Shown: in pieces, positions 50,308 to 59,243 of the stretch
Layout of the letters: each line of letters starts with the position of its first letter
Numbering within the stretch: the first letter of the stretch is position 1
The notes under the pieces: generated by a model
The model's input: the letters and a program-made list of their open reading frames with translations, nothing else
What the model was told of the DNA's origin: nothing
Databases searched by the model: none
NCBI RefSeq assembly: GCF_900113015.1
Contig: NZ_FONV01000004.1
Coordinates: forward strand, 248,001-312,000
DNA: 64,000 nucleotides
From: Actinoplanes philippinensis
Lineage (GTDB): Bacteria > Actinomycetota > Actinomycetes > Mycobacteriales > Micromonosporaceae
Direction: 5' to 3'
Made by a program: the position numbers and the translations under genes

Positions 50308-51330
50308 TCAGAGCAGTTGTTTCAGCAGCCCGGAAAACTCCCGCAACTCGTCAATCTCGTGTGGGCTGAGTGGCTCCTCATCGAAGTGTGCAATCTGGTT
50401 GCGGATGATCCGGACGCGGTCCAGCTGAGCAACGAACTGGGTACGGTCCACTCCCCACCCGAGCGACGCCCAGTTGGTGTCGGCACAGGCGCGCAGGCCG
50501 GCGTTCTGCTGATCCCCGCTGAGCAGTTTGATGTACTCGCCGAACATCAGCTTCGAGAAGTCGCCGGAGTGGTTCGGGCCCTTCAGCGCGCGGACCGGGT
50601 CGCCGGTCAGCTTCGGGCCCAGACAGAGACGCAGCCGCGACTCGATCTCGCCCACCAGGAAGAACGGCAGGGCGAGGGTGTGGAATTGGCCGGTGATGTC
50701 GTCGCCGGTAATGATCCCGACAAAGATGCCATTGTTGTCCCGTACCAGCAGATAACCATACTGCCGCAGTTCGGGCAGGCGGCTGAAGAGATCGTGGTGC
50801 ACCTCGGCCATCGGGATCGAGTCCTGGACCATGGCGTTGGCGAGCGTCGGGACCTCGCCCTTCTCATACCGGGCGGCGATCGAACTCCAGGTGATGACGC
50901 CCTTGATCTCGGCCATGCCGTCGATCACCGGAATCTGGGAGTAGTTCTTCTGCCGCATCGTGTAGGTGGCGGTGTGCAGCGGAGCCGTGGACTTGACCGA
51001 GAAGACACCACCCCGGGCAGACGGAATGTCGCCGATCTTGAACGATTGCTGGGGCAGGATTCCGGGCTGCACCTCCTCGTCGGCTTCTTCCTCGCCGGCC
51101 GGCCCGATGTTGTGGGCGATCACCAGCATCCGTGTCGCGAGCCCACAGGTTGTGAAAGACGGATGAGTGTCGAGGCCGGCTTCCTGCAGCGCCCGCTCGA
51201 TCACCGGCACGTTGTGGAAGTTGCGGGCCCGTTCTCCGAACATGGCGAGCAGGTCGGTGACCCGAAGGGTCTTGCCCTTCAGAGCGAGAAGCTCCTGGCT
51301 GCTGGGACGCCGGGTGTCGGTCACGATCAC
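50308..51330 (-). CDS. CBS-domain protein with C-terminal HEPN-like motif
   Basis: 340 residues. Two CBS repeats (about 98-215: FSVKSTAPLHTATYTMRQKN, YSQIPVIDGMAEIKGVI, YGYLLVRDNNGIFVGIITG) usually bind adenosine nucleotides. The C-terminal region (about 225-340) is helical and ends with RNQIAH (Arg310, His315), the Rx4-6H motif of HEPN ribonucleases. A nucleotide-sensing RNase is therefore plausible. GTG 51330 overlaps the DUF262 stop (GTGA). Base composition is visibly less GC-rich than the surroundings, suggesting transfer. Confidence 0.75.
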   Translation of the reverse strand: MIVTDTRRPSSQELLALKGKTLRVTDLLAMFGERARNFHNVPVIERALQEAGLDTHPSFTTCGLATRMLVIAHNIGPAGEEEADEEVQPGILPQQSFKIGDIPSARGGVFSVKSTAPLHTATYTMRQKNYSQIPVIDGMAEIKGVITWSSIAARYEKGEVPTLANAMVQDSIPMAEVHHDLFSRLPELRQYGYLLVRDNNGIFVGIITGDDITGQFHTLALPFFLVGEIESRLRLCLGPKLTGDPVRALKGPNHSGDFSKLMFGEYIKLLSGDQQNAGLRACADTNWASLGWGVDRTQFVAQLDRVRIIRNQIAHFDEEPLSPHEIDELREFSGLLKQLL

Positions 51331-53132
51331 CGGTCCGAGGCGTCACGGAAGACGGTACGCTTGCCCATGGCGTCGTTGACAAGCTCGACGAGCCGCGCAG
51401 AACGGTCGAAGTAGAAGGCGTAGAAGTCGTTGGCATGCAGCGCCGACGGATCGATCACGTGGGTGGCGATGACGTCGTCGAACCATTCCCGCCTGGTCCC
51501 GGTCTCCCGGGCCAGCAACTGCAGGTACGCCGACGGCGCCCCGATCAGGCTCTTGCTCGCCCGGTAGGACAGCGGCGTCTTGTTCACGATCGAGTTGCCC
51601 CGGCTCTCCCCCGGAAGGTTGCGAGCGAGCCAGGACTTCGGGAAGACCTGCCGGACGTCCACGGCGTGCTGTAGCAGCGCGCCGGCACTGAGCGGCCCCT
51701 CGGCATGGAACCAGTCGATCGCCCCCTGCTTGACCAGCAGCGCGTAGATGCCCTTGTAGGCGGCGCTGTTACGGGTAGTCAGGGTGTCCAGGCGGTCGGC
51801 GAGGAACGCCGCTTCCACGATCGTGTCCGGGACGAGGCTCTCGTCACCAGCAGCCCTGGCGACCAGTTGCTCGACGTCGCGGGTAAAGCGGCTCTCGGTG
51901 GCGCCGCCGTACATCTCGCCGAGCACGCCGCACCAGTACCAGCGGGTGAGCAGGTCACGGTTGTCCGGCTCGTCGGTACGTTCGCCCAGGATCGCCCGTA
52001 CCGCGGCCATGGGAACGAGCTGAGTACGGTACGGCAGGTCGTTCTGCCGGACGATAAACTGCTCGCCGAGGAAGGCACCGACCCATTCGAATGCCTCGGC
52101 CACCCGGGGCGCGATCCGGATGAAGTCGCGCAGGGGAAGGTTGAGTAGGTCCCGCCGCTTGCAGGAGACAGCGGTCGCCGACCGTTCCTGCTTACGCTCC
52201 CAGGTACAGACGAGGGTGACCGCCTGGAGGAAGTCGCTGCTGCTCAGCCCGTCCTCGATGCTCTGCTCCAGACGCCCGAAGACAGGGTACGACGTGGCCA
52301 GGCCCTTCTTGATGTCCTGCCAGACGTCCGGCAGCCGGTAGTAGTCGCCGTTGGCGTCCTCGAAGTCGCTGTCACCGGCGTAGGTCGCGGTCAGCAGCTC
52401 GAAGACGTTCAGCGGCACGCCACCGGTGTTCACCCGCTCGAACACTGAGCAGACCGCGTCCTTGGTGGTCGTGGCGGCCAGCTTGATCATGGGGATCTGG
52501 AACGACTGGATGTTGTGCAGGATGCTCTGCTGGAACTGGGCCCAGAGGTTCCAGTTGGCGTCGTTCATGAGAACGAATTCACGCTGCCAGGCCGTCACCT
52601 CGTCGCCGTCGAACACGATGTTCAGCGGGAAATGACCGGCGCGGCATTCCAGGGTGCGGCTGCTCAGATCGAGTTCCACCGTCCGGGCGAAGTTCGAACG
52701 CAGCATTCGCTCCGCGGGCACGGAGACGATGGCCTCGTCACGGTCGGTCGATGAGCCGACCGCCCGGGCGATGTCCACGTAGTACCAACGCTCGAGCTCG
52801 CGGTTGCGCTCGTCGACGGTCCGGACCGGCCGGTCGATGTGCAGGGCCTGGAAGAGCGAGGTGAGCCGCTGCTGGCCGTCGAGCAGGAGCAGATCAGGAG
52901 TGACCGACCGGCTCGACTCGGCGCCGGTGAGCGTACGCGGCCGGAACGGCTTCTTGCCGCCGGTCTCCAGCGTCATGACCACGCCGAGCGGATAGTCGAG
53001 GGTGACCGTCGCGATCAATTCGCGGATACGCTGATCGTCCCACTTCCACTCACGCTGAAAATCAGGCAACTGAAGCACGCCGCTCTCGATGTCATCCAGC
53101 ACCTTGTGCAATTTTGGGCTGTCGAGTGCCAC
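51327..53132 (-). CDS. DUF262 (GmrSD-like) protein with degenerate HNH region
   Basis: 601 residues. The N-terminal DUF262 ParB/Srx-like motifs are complete: PDFQREWKW (about 23-31) and LLLDGQQRLTSL (82-93), plus VFERVNTGGVPLN. The C-terminal region (about 475-540) resembles DUF1524/HNH (VFPKSWLARNLPG, GNSIVNKTPLS), but the usual His-His before VFP reads Arg-Gln (VDVRQVFP). DUF262 proteins include type IV restriction enzymes such as GmrSD that act on modified phage DNA. The GTG start has GGGGGAA upstream and a near-consensus promoter. It is coupled to the CBS-HEPN gene. Confidence 0.85.
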   Translation of the reverse strand: MALDSPKLHKVLDDIESGVLQLPDFQREWKWDDQRIRELIATVTLDYPLGVVMTLETGGKKPFRPRTLTGAESSRSVTPDLLLLDGQQRLTSLFQALHIDRPVRTVDERNRELERWYYVDIARAVGSSTDRDEAIVSVPAERMLRSNFARTVELDLSSRTLECRAGHFPLNIVFDGDEVTAWQREFVLMNDANWNLWAQFQQSILHNIQSFQIPMIKLAATTTKDAVCSVFERVNTGGVPLNVFELLTATYAGDSDFEDANGDYYRLPDVWQDIKKGLATSYPVFGRLEQSIEDGLSSSDFLQAVTLVCTWERKQERSATAVSCKRRDLLNLPLRDFIRIAPRVAEAFEWVGAFLGEQFIVRQNDLPYRTQLVPMAAVRAILGERTDEPDNRDLLTRWYWCGVLGEMYGGATESRFTRDVEQLVARAAGDESLVPDTIVEAAFLADRLDTLTTRNSAAYKGIYALLVKQGAIDWFHAEGPLSAGALLQHAVDVRQVFPKSWLARNLPGESRGNSIVNKTPLSYRASKSLIGAPSAYLQLLARETGTRREWFDDVIATHVIDPSALHANDFYAFYFDRSARLVELVNDAMGKRTVFRDASDR

Positions 53133-53172
53133 CGATCATTCCCCCTGAGACCCGTCCGATGAACAGCCGCTC

Positions 53173-53202
53173 TGTATATCGATGGAGACCGTCCACTGTC
53201 AA
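53173..53202 (-). promoter_or_regulatory. near-consensus promoter of the DUF262 unit
   Basis: On the minus strand TTGACA (53202-53197), an 18-bp spacer and TATACA (53178-53173) give one of the best housekeeping-type promoters in the window, about 40 bp before the GTG start. Confidence 0.8.
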
Positions 53203-53252
53203 CACCGTTGCGGCCGAAGTGGCGCTGCGGACGAAGAGTCGCGGCTCGACGG

Positions 53253-54794
53253 TCAGCAGCGGTACCAGGCGGCCGAGGCCGGGGGCAGCGTGCCGCCCGT
53301 CGTCGCGGGGGCGGTGGACAACAGAATCGTGGCGCGACGCGCCTCGGCCGGGATCGGGGCCGGGGTGTCGCCGACGTTGACGACGCAGAGGAAACCGGGG
53401 CCGCGGCGGAAGGCCAGCACCTCGCCGGTGGCGGGCAGCCAGGTCAGGTCGCCGGTGGCGTGCGGCCGGAGGGACAGGGCCGTGCGGTAGAGGGTGAGCA
53501 TCGAGGACGGGTCGGCGGCCTGCCGTTCCGCGGTCAGGTCCGCCCACGAGGGCGGCTGGGGCAGCCACGACCCGGGGCCCGGCCCGAACCCGTACGACGG
53601 TGACTCCCCCGACCAGGGCAGCGGGACGCGGCATCCGTCGCGGCCGGGGTCGGCGCCTCCGGTGCGCCGGAAGACGGGGTCACGTCGTACCTCGTCGGGA
53701 AGGTCCTCGACCTCGGGAAGGCCGAGCTCCTCGCCCTGGTAGAGGTAGGCGCTGCCGGGCAGGGCCAGCATGAGCAGCGCCGCCGCCCGGGCCCGCCGTA
53801 CGCCCGTCGTGCCGCCGCCGTACCGGGTGACGTGCCGGACCACGTCGTGGTTGGACAGCACCCAGGTGGCCGGCGCGCCGACCTGTTCCAGGGCGCGCAG
53901 GCTGTCGTCGACCGCCGCGCGCAGGGCCGGCGCCGACCACGGGGCGGTGAGGAAGGCGAAGTTGAACGCGGTGTGCAGCTCGTCGGGCCGCAGGTAGAGG
54001 GCCAGCCGGTCGGCGGTCTGCACCCAGATCTCGCCGACGAAGACCCGCTCGCCGGGGTGCTCGTCGAGGATCCGGCGCCACGCGCGGTACACGTCGTGGA
54101 CCTCGTCGACGTCCCAGTGCGGGTGGGCGCCGCCGGGCGGCGAGGGGTCGGTGACGTCGGGCATCTGCGGGTCCTTGGCGAGCCCGTGCGCGACGTCGAT
54201 GCGGAACCCGTCGACGCCGCGGGCGAGCCACCAGCGCAGGATGTCGTGGAACTCCTCGCGGACCTCGGTCGCGGTCCAGTCCAGGTCGGGCTGCTGCGGG
54301 GCGAACAGGTGCAGATACCACTGGCCGTCCGGCACCCGGGTCCACGCGCCGCCGCCGAACCGGCTGGTCCAGTTGTTGGGTGGCCGGTCGCCGCCGGGGC
54401 CGCGGCCGTCCCGGAACAGGTAGCGGCCACGGGCGGCGGCGCCGGGCGGGGCGGCCAGCGCTTCCCGGAACCACCGGTGCTCGGACGACGTGTGGTTGGG
54501 GACCAGGTCGATGATGATCCGCAGCCCGAGCGTGTGGGCGTCACGGATCAGGTCGTCGGCGTCGGCCAGGGTGCCGAACCGTGGGTCGACGTCGCGGTGG
54601 TCGGCGACGTCGTAGCCGTTGTCGGCCTGCGGGGACGGGTAGAACGGGTTGAGCCAGATCGCGTCCACCCCGAGGTCGCGCAGGTACGGCAGCCGCGAGC
54701 GGACGCCACGCAGGTCACCGATGCCGTCACCGTCGGAGTCGGCGAAGCTCCACACGTACACCTGGTAGATCACCGCGTGGCGCCACCAGCTCAT
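53253..54794 (-). CDS. GH13 alpha-glucosidase
   Basis: 513 residues. GH13 conserved regions: DLVPNHTSSEHRWF (region I), GFRIDVAHGLAKDP with the nucleophile Asp (II), VFVGEIWVQ with the acid/base Glu (III), and VLSNHDVVRH (IV). The start (WWRHAVIYQVYVWSFADSDG) is typical of alpha-glucosidase and oligo-1,6-glucosidase. With no signal peptide it acts inside the cell on sugars imported by the ABC genes upstream. ATG overlaps the ATPase stop (ATGA). It ends the operon. Confidence 0.92.
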   Translation of the reverse strand: MSWWRHAVIYQVYVWSFADSDGDGIGDLRGVRSRLPYLRDLGVDAIWLNPFYPSPQADNGYDVADHRDVDPRFGTLADADDLIRDAHTLGLRIIIDLVPNHTSSEHRWFREALAAPPGAAARGRYLFRDGRGPGGDRPPNNWTSRFGGGAWTRVPDGQWYLHLFAPQQPDLDWTATEVREEFHDILRWWLARGVDGFRIDVAHGLAKDPQMPDVTDPSPPGGAHPHWDVDEVHDVYRAWRRILDEHPGERVFVGEIWVQTADRLALYLRPDELHTAFNFAFLTAPWSAPALRAAVDDSLRALEQVGAPATWVLSNHDVVRHVTRYGGGTTGVRRARAAALLMLALPGSAYLYQGEELGLPEVEDLPDEVRRDPVFRRTGGADPGRDGCRVPLPWSGESPSYGFGPGPGSWLPQPPSWADLTAERQAADPSSMLTLYRTALSLRPHATGDLTWLPATGEVLAFRRGPGFLCVVNVGDTPAPIPAEARRATILLSTAPATTGGTLPPASAAWYRC

Positions 54795-56014
54795 CCGGTG
54801 CGCTCCTGCAGTCTCTCCTGCTCCAGCTGGGCCAGCTCGGCGGCGGCGGCCTCGTCGCGGGTGAGGTTCTCGCCGGTCCGCGGGTCGAACAGGTGCATGC
54901 GGCGGGTGTCGGCCCAGAACTCGCCCTCGTGGTTCTCCCGCATCCGGCTCATCGCGTCGATCTTGACGACGAGCTGTGTACGCAACGCCTCGCTGTCGAG
55001 TTCGGCGGCCAGGTCGGCGAGCTGCTTGGTGACCTCGTCACCGGCGTCGAACGGGAGGTACGCGTACTGCGCGTCGCCGAGCCACTCGGTGACGTCGACG
55101 CGGGCCCGGAAGGTGGCGCCGCGCTCCCGTCTGGCGGGGTCGAGCAGGCGGGCGTCGTCGAAGTGGTCCGGCCGCAGCCCGGCGATCAGCAGCTGCCCGT
55201 CGGTGACCTTGCCGGCCGCCTTCTCCGGGACGTCGATCTCCAGGAACGGCAGTCTCAGCCGGCCGCCGGACACCAGCGCGGGCAGGAAGTTCATCGGCGG
55301 CGACCCGATGAACCCGGCGACGAACATGTTCACCGGCTGCTCGTACAGCTCGCGCGGCGAGGCGACCTGCTGCAGGAACCCGCGGCGCAGCACGGCCACC
55401 CGGTCGCCGAGGGTCATCGCCTCGGTCTGGTCGTGGGTGACGTAGACGGTGGTGGTGCCGAGCCGGCGCTGCATGCGGGAGATCTCGGTACGCATCTGGC
55501 CGCGCAGTTTGGCGTCGAGGTTGGACAACGGCTCGTCGAAGAGGAACGCGTTGACCTCGCGGACGATGGCGCGGCCCATCGCGACACGCTGCCGCTGGCC
55601 GCCGGAGAGGTTCGCCGGCTTGCGGTCCAGGTGCTCGTTGAGTTCCAGCATGTCGGCGGCGGCCTGCACCCGGCGGCGTACCTCCTCCTCGCTGATGCTC
55701 TTCTGCAACCGCAGCGGGAAGGCGATGTTCTCGAAGACGGTCAGGTGCGGGTAGAGGGCGTAGTTCTGGAACACCATGGACAGGTTGCGGTCGCGGGGCG
55801 CCTTGTCGTTGACCCGGTCACCGCCGATCACCATGTCGCCGGCGGTGATGTCCTCGAGGCCGACGATCATGCGGAGCAGCGTGGACTTGCCGCACCCGGA
55901 CGGCCCGACCAGGATCATGAACTCGCCGTCGGCGATGTCGAGGCTGACGTCGTTGACGGCCTTGAAGCCGTCGCCGTACTCCTTGACGATGTTGCGCATC
56001 TCGATGGCTGCCAC
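54791..56014 (-). CDS. sugar ABC transporter ATPase (MsmK/UgpC-like)
   Basis: 407 residues. ABC motifs: Walker A GPSGCGKST, Q-loop VFQNYALYPH, signature LSGGQRQR, Walker B NAFLFDEPL, switch His VYVTHDQTEA. A C-terminal TOBE-type regulatory region (about 235-370) is present. The GTG at 56014 has AAAGGA 7-8 bp upstream. Many actinomycetes share a single MsmK among several transporters; here a dedicated copy lies within the alpha-glucoside operon. Confidence 0.92.
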   Translation of the reverse strand: MAAIEMRNIVKEYGDGFKAVNDVSLDIADGEFMILVGPSGCGKSTLLRMIVGLEDITAGDMVIGGDRVNDKAPRDRNLSMVFQNYALYPHLTVFENIAFPLRLQKSISEEEVRRRVQAAADMLELNEHLDRKPANLSGGQRQRVAMGRAIVREVNAFLFDEPLSNLDAKLRGQMRTEISRMQRRLGTTTVYVTHDQTEAMTLGDRVAVLRRGFLQQVASPRELYEQPVNMFVAGFIGSPPMNFLPALVSGGRLRLPFLEIDVPEKAAGKVTDGQLLIAGLRPDHFDDARLLDPARRERGATFRARVDVTEWLGDAQYAYLPFDAGDEVTKQLADLAAELDSEALRTQLVVKIDAMSRMRENHEGEFWADTRRMHLFDPRTGENLTRDEAAAAELAQLEQERLQERTG

Positions 56015-56025
56015 GGGAAGTCCTT

Positions 56026-56856
56026 TCAGCCCTTGACGGCGCCGTTGGTGAGACCGGCCACGATCTTGCGTTGGAACAGCAGCACGAGGATCACCACGGG
56101 GATGGTGACGACCACGGCGGCGGCCGCGATCGGCGCGGTCGGCTGCGAGAACTGCGAGGCGCCCTGGAAGAACGCGAGCGCGGCGGGGACGGGCCGGGCG
56201 GCCTCGCTGGAGGTGAGGGTGATGCCGAAGACGAAGTCGTTCCAGACGGCGAAGAAGGTCAGGATCGCCGCGGTGAAGACGCCGGGGGCGGCGAGCGGGA
56301 CGATCACCCGGCGGAACGCCTGCCAGGAGGTGGCCCCGTCGACCTGGGCGGCCTGCTCCATCTCCCACGGGATCTCCCGGAAGAAGGCGGCCAGCACGTA
56401 GACCGACAGCGGCAGCGAGTAGGACAGGTACGGGATGATCAGGCCGAGCCACGTGTCGTAGAGGCCGAGGGTGCGCCACAGGTTGAACAGCGGGGTGGCG
56501 ATCGCGATGACCGGGAAGACGGTGATGGCCAGCGCCACGCCGAGGACCAGGCGTTTGCCGGGGAAGTTCAACCGCGAGACGGCGTACGCCGCGAGCGTCG
56601 CCAGGACCACCGAGATCGTCGTGGCGATCAGGGCCATCCCGACGGAGTTGCGCAGCGCCGTGGTGAACAGGTCGGAGGCGAAGACGGTCCGGTAGTTCTC
56701 CCAGCTCCACACGGTCGGCAGGAACGCGTTGTTGGTGATGTCGTCGCCCTCCTTGAAGGACAGCGACACGATCCACAGCACCGGGACGATCGCGTAGGCG
56801 ATGATCAGGATCGCGCCGGCGATCCAGAAGACCTGCGTGCGGCGGCTGGTGCCCAT
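56026..56856 (-). CDS. sugar ABC transporter permease (MalG-like)
   Basis: 276 residues with six hydrophobic segments. The EAA loop is EQAAQVDGATSWQAFRRVIV. The protein resembles AglG/MalG permeases of the CUT1 family. The ATG at 56856 shares one base with the upstream stop (TGATG). It pairs with the next permease. Confidence 0.92.
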   Translation of the reverse strand: MGTSRRTQVFWIAGAILIIAYAIVPVLWIVSLSFKEGDDITNNAFLPTVWSWENYRTVFASDLFTTALRNSVGMALIATTISVVLATLAAYAVSRLNFPGKRLVLGVALAITVFPVIAIATPLFNLWRTLGLYDTWLGLIIPYLSYSLPLSVYVLAAFFREIPWEMEQAAQVDGATSWQAFRRVIVPLAAPGVFTAAILTFFAVWNDFVFGITLTSSEAARPVPAALAFFQGASQFSQPTAPIAAAAVVVTIPVVILVLLFQRKIVAGLTNGAVKG

Positions 56857-57800
56857 CAGCGCTCCCCCCTCTGCTGCGACAGGTCGGTCTTGAAAACCTT
56901 CACGAACAGCACCGCGATGAGGACGACGAGGATCGCCAGGATGACGCTGACCGCCGAGCCGAGCCCGACCATGACCCGGCTGATCGTCTGCCGGTAGGCC
57001 AGGAAGGACAGGGTCTCGGTGCCCTGCGCTCCGGCGGTCATGATGAACACGCTGTCGAAGATCCGGAAGGCGTCGAGGGTACGGAACAGCAGCGCCACCA
57101 TGATCGCGGCCTTCATGTTCGGCAGGATCACCCGTCTGACCCGCTGCCAGGCCTTGGCGCCGTCGACCTTGGCCGCCTCCAGGTAGTCGTCGGGGATCTG
57201 GGCCAGGCCGGCGAGCAGCAGCAGCGACATGAACGGCGTGGTCTTCCAGATCTCGGCGACGCAGACCGTGAACAGCGCGGACCAGGTGCCACCGAACCAG
57301 TCGAAGTCGCCGAGCCCGAAGAGCCCGTTGACGAACCCGTAGGTGTTGCTGAACGCGTAGGCCCAGGCGTAGGCGGAGACGACCGTGATGATCCCGTACG
57401 GCACGAGGATCGCGGTGCGCAGCGCGGTCCGCAGGTAGAGCGCCCGGTGCATGACCATCGCGAGGGCGAAGCCGAGCACCAGCTCGACGGCCACGGTGAC
57501 CACCGTGATCAGCGCGGTGACGCCGAACTGCTGCCAGAACAGCCCGTCGCCGAGGATGGTGGCGTAGTTGCCGAGCCCGATGAACTCCCGGTCGCCGGGG
57601 TCGGTCAGGCGGTAGTCGAACAGCGACAGCCAGATGGCGTTGAGAATGGGATACCCGGTGACCGCGACCATCGCGATGAACGCCGGCCCGGCCAGCATCC
57701 AGCCGAGGTTGCGTTCGTGGCGCGCGCGGTCGGTCAGCCGGATCCGTCGCGGGCGGCGGGCGGCCACGGGGGCGCGCGGGGGCGCTTCGACAGTGCTCAC
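56856..57800 (-). CDS. sugar ABC transporter permease (MalF-like)
   Basis: 314 residues. A 30-residue charged N-terminus precedes six hydrophobic segments (GPAFIAMVAVTGYPILNAIW at the start). The EAA loop is LEAAKVDGAKAWQRVRRVIL. It is the CUT1 partner of the MalG-like permease. The GTG start is at 57800, 8 bp after the binding-protein stop. Confidence 0.92.
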   Translation of the reverse strand: MSTVEAPPRAPVAARRPRRIRLTDRARHERNLGWMLAGPAFIAMVAVTGYPILNAIWLSLFDYRLTDPGDREFIGLGNYATILGDGLFWQQFGVTALITVVTVAVELVLGFALAMVMHRALYLRTALRTAILVPYGIITVVSAYAWAYAFSNTYGFVNGLFGLGDFDWFGGTWSALFTVCVAEIWKTTPFMSLLLLAGLAQIPDDYLEAAKVDGAKAWQRVRRVILPNMKAAIMVALLFRTLDAFRIFDSVFIMTAGAQGTETLSFLAYRQTISRVMVGLGSAVSVILAILVVLIAVLFVKVFKTDLSQQRGER

Positions 57801-57808
57801 GGCCGCTC

Positions 57809-59104
57809 CTAGATCAATCTCTTGTTGGACAGGACGTCCTCGAGGAGGTCGTTCGCCGCTTCCGGCGTGGTCTGCGGCGACAGGTCGCCCGGCGGGTGGA
57901 ACGCCGACTGGATCGAGCCGGTGACGTCGCCGTAGTAGGGGCTGACCGGCCGCGGGGTGGCCGCGTCGAGGCCGGTGCGGATCTCGTCGGCCATCGGGAA
58001 CAGCTGCCGGATCTCCGGGTCGTCGAAGACCGAGGCGAGTGCGGCCGGGTTGCCGGCGGTCTTCATGAAGTCCTTCTGGCTCCGCTCGTTCGCCAGGCAG
58101 CGGATCGCCTGGACGGCGAGGTCCTGGCGGCTGCTGAACGCGCTGATCGACAGGCCGAGCCCGCCCGACGGGGCGGCGCTCCCGGTGCCGGCGTCGACGC
58201 GGGGATAGGCGGCCCAGCCGACGTCGTCCTTGAAGTTCGCCGGGAGCGACCCCTCCTCGACGGCCGAGTCGAAGGCGGCCCACACGTACGGCCAATTGAC
58301 CATGAAACCGCCGTCGGCGGCCTGGAAAGCGGCCCGGGAGTCCTCCTCGCCCGCGGTGCTGAACCCGGCCGGCGCGGCCGGTGACACCGCGAGATCGTGC
58401 ATGATCCGGGCCGCCTGCGCGCCGGCCTCGGTGTTCAGGCCGCCCTTGACCTCGGCGGCCGGCACGTTCTCGGAGCCCGGCTGCAGGATCGCGCCGCCGG
58501 CCGACGAGACCAGCGCGTTGACCCAGACCATCAGGCTCTCGTTGCGGCGGCCCTGCGCGGCCACGGTGACCCCGGCCCTCGTCGCGCCCTGGATCAGCTG
58601 GTCCCAGGTGACCGGGCCGGCCGACGGGTCGACGCCGGCCTTGGCCAGCACCGACTTGCGGTACCAGAGCAGCTGGGTGTTGCCGTAGAGCGGCGCCGAC
58701 CAGAGCGTGTCCCGGAACGTCGACTGCTTCAGCGGGCCGTCGAGCACCCCGGCGGAGAACTGCTCGCGCTCGGCGGCGGTGAACGGCCGCAGGAACCCGG
58801 CGTTGGCGAACTCGGCCATGAACGGCGGGTCGACGCTGACGATGTCGAGCGAGCGGTCCTCGGCGGCGAGCCGGCGCAGCAACTGCTCGCGCCCGCCGGC
58901 CGCGGTGTTGGGCAGCCGCTGGACGTTGAACGTGTAGGCGCCACCGGACTCGGCCGAGCAGCGGGCGGCCACCTCGGCCTGGGCGGCGTCGGCGATGTAG
59001 TAGGTGAGGGTGGTCGATCCGCCGTCGCCGTCGCCGCACCCGGACACGACCGACGCGGCCAGCAGCAGTGCGGCCAGACCGCGTGACTTCTTCTCAAGCA
59101 CCAT
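57809..59104 (-). CDS. sugar ABC transporter substrate-binding lipoprotein
   Basis: 431 residues. A lipoprotein signal ends in the lipobox VVSGC (Cys23). The rest is a type I extracellular solute-binding protein: LDIVSVDPPFMAEFANAG, WSAPLYGNTQLLWYRK, GGFMVNWPYVWAAF. It should capture an alpha-glucoside such as sucrose, trehalose or maltose. It is the first gene of the five-gene import-hydrolysis operon and diverges from its LacI regulator. Confidence 0.92.
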   Translation of the reverse strand: MVLEKKSRGLAALLLAASVVSGCGDGDGGSTTLTYYIADAAQAEVAARCSAESGGAYTFNVQRLPNTAAGGREQLLRRLAAEDRSLDIVSVDPPFMAEFANAGFLRPFTAAEREQFSAGVLDGPLKQSTFRDTLWSAPLYGNTQLLWYRKSVLAKAGVDPSAGPVTWDQLIQGATRAGVTVAAQGRRNESLMVWVNALVSSAGGAILQPGSENVPAAEVKGGLNTEAGAQAARIMHDLAVSPAAPAGFSTAGEEDSRAAFQAADGGFMVNWPYVWAAFDSAVEEGSLPANFKDDVGWAAYPRVDAGTGSAAPSGGLGLSISAFSSRQDLAVQAIRCLANERSQKDFMKTAGNPAALASVFDDPEIRQLFPMADEIRTGLDAATPRPVSPYYGDVTGSIQSAFHPPGDLSPQTTPEAANDLLEDVLSNKRLI

Positions 59105-59131
59105 GCTGTCCCCTCGGCGATGAAGGTGGCC

Positions 59132-59145
59132 TGGAAACGCTTGCA
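59132..59145. promoter_or_regulatory. LacI-type operator, binding-protein side
   Basis: TGGAAACGCTTGCA shares the GGAAACGCTT core with the second site 79 bp away and fits the consensus of MalR/AglR-like LacI proteins. It sits just upstream of the binding-protein gene. Confidence 0.7.
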
Positions 59146-59210
59146 GGAATCAGCGTTCATGTGACGTACGTCTCATGTCAACAGTCGCTATACGCAGAGG
59201 ATGCGTAGTC

Positions 59211-59222
59211 GGAAACGCTTCC
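59211..59222. promoter_or_regulatory. LacI-type operator, regulator side
   Basis: GGAAACGCTTCC is a near-perfect palindrome 22 bp before the LacI start. With the other site it could form a repression loop or allow control of both genes. Confidence 0.7.
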
Positions 59223-59243
59223 AGCGGTTGCTACGCTGGCGCG

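Noticed and set aside
48673..51414. A 913-codon plus-strand open frame
   Set aside because: It is antisense to the nitronate-monooxygenase-like and CBS-HEPN genes.
50308..53132. Classical GmrSD restriction enzyme with a methylase or a type I system
   Set aside because: No methyltransferase or helicase genes accompany it, and the HNH histidines are not visible, so I describe it as a DUF262/CBS-HEPN pair instead.
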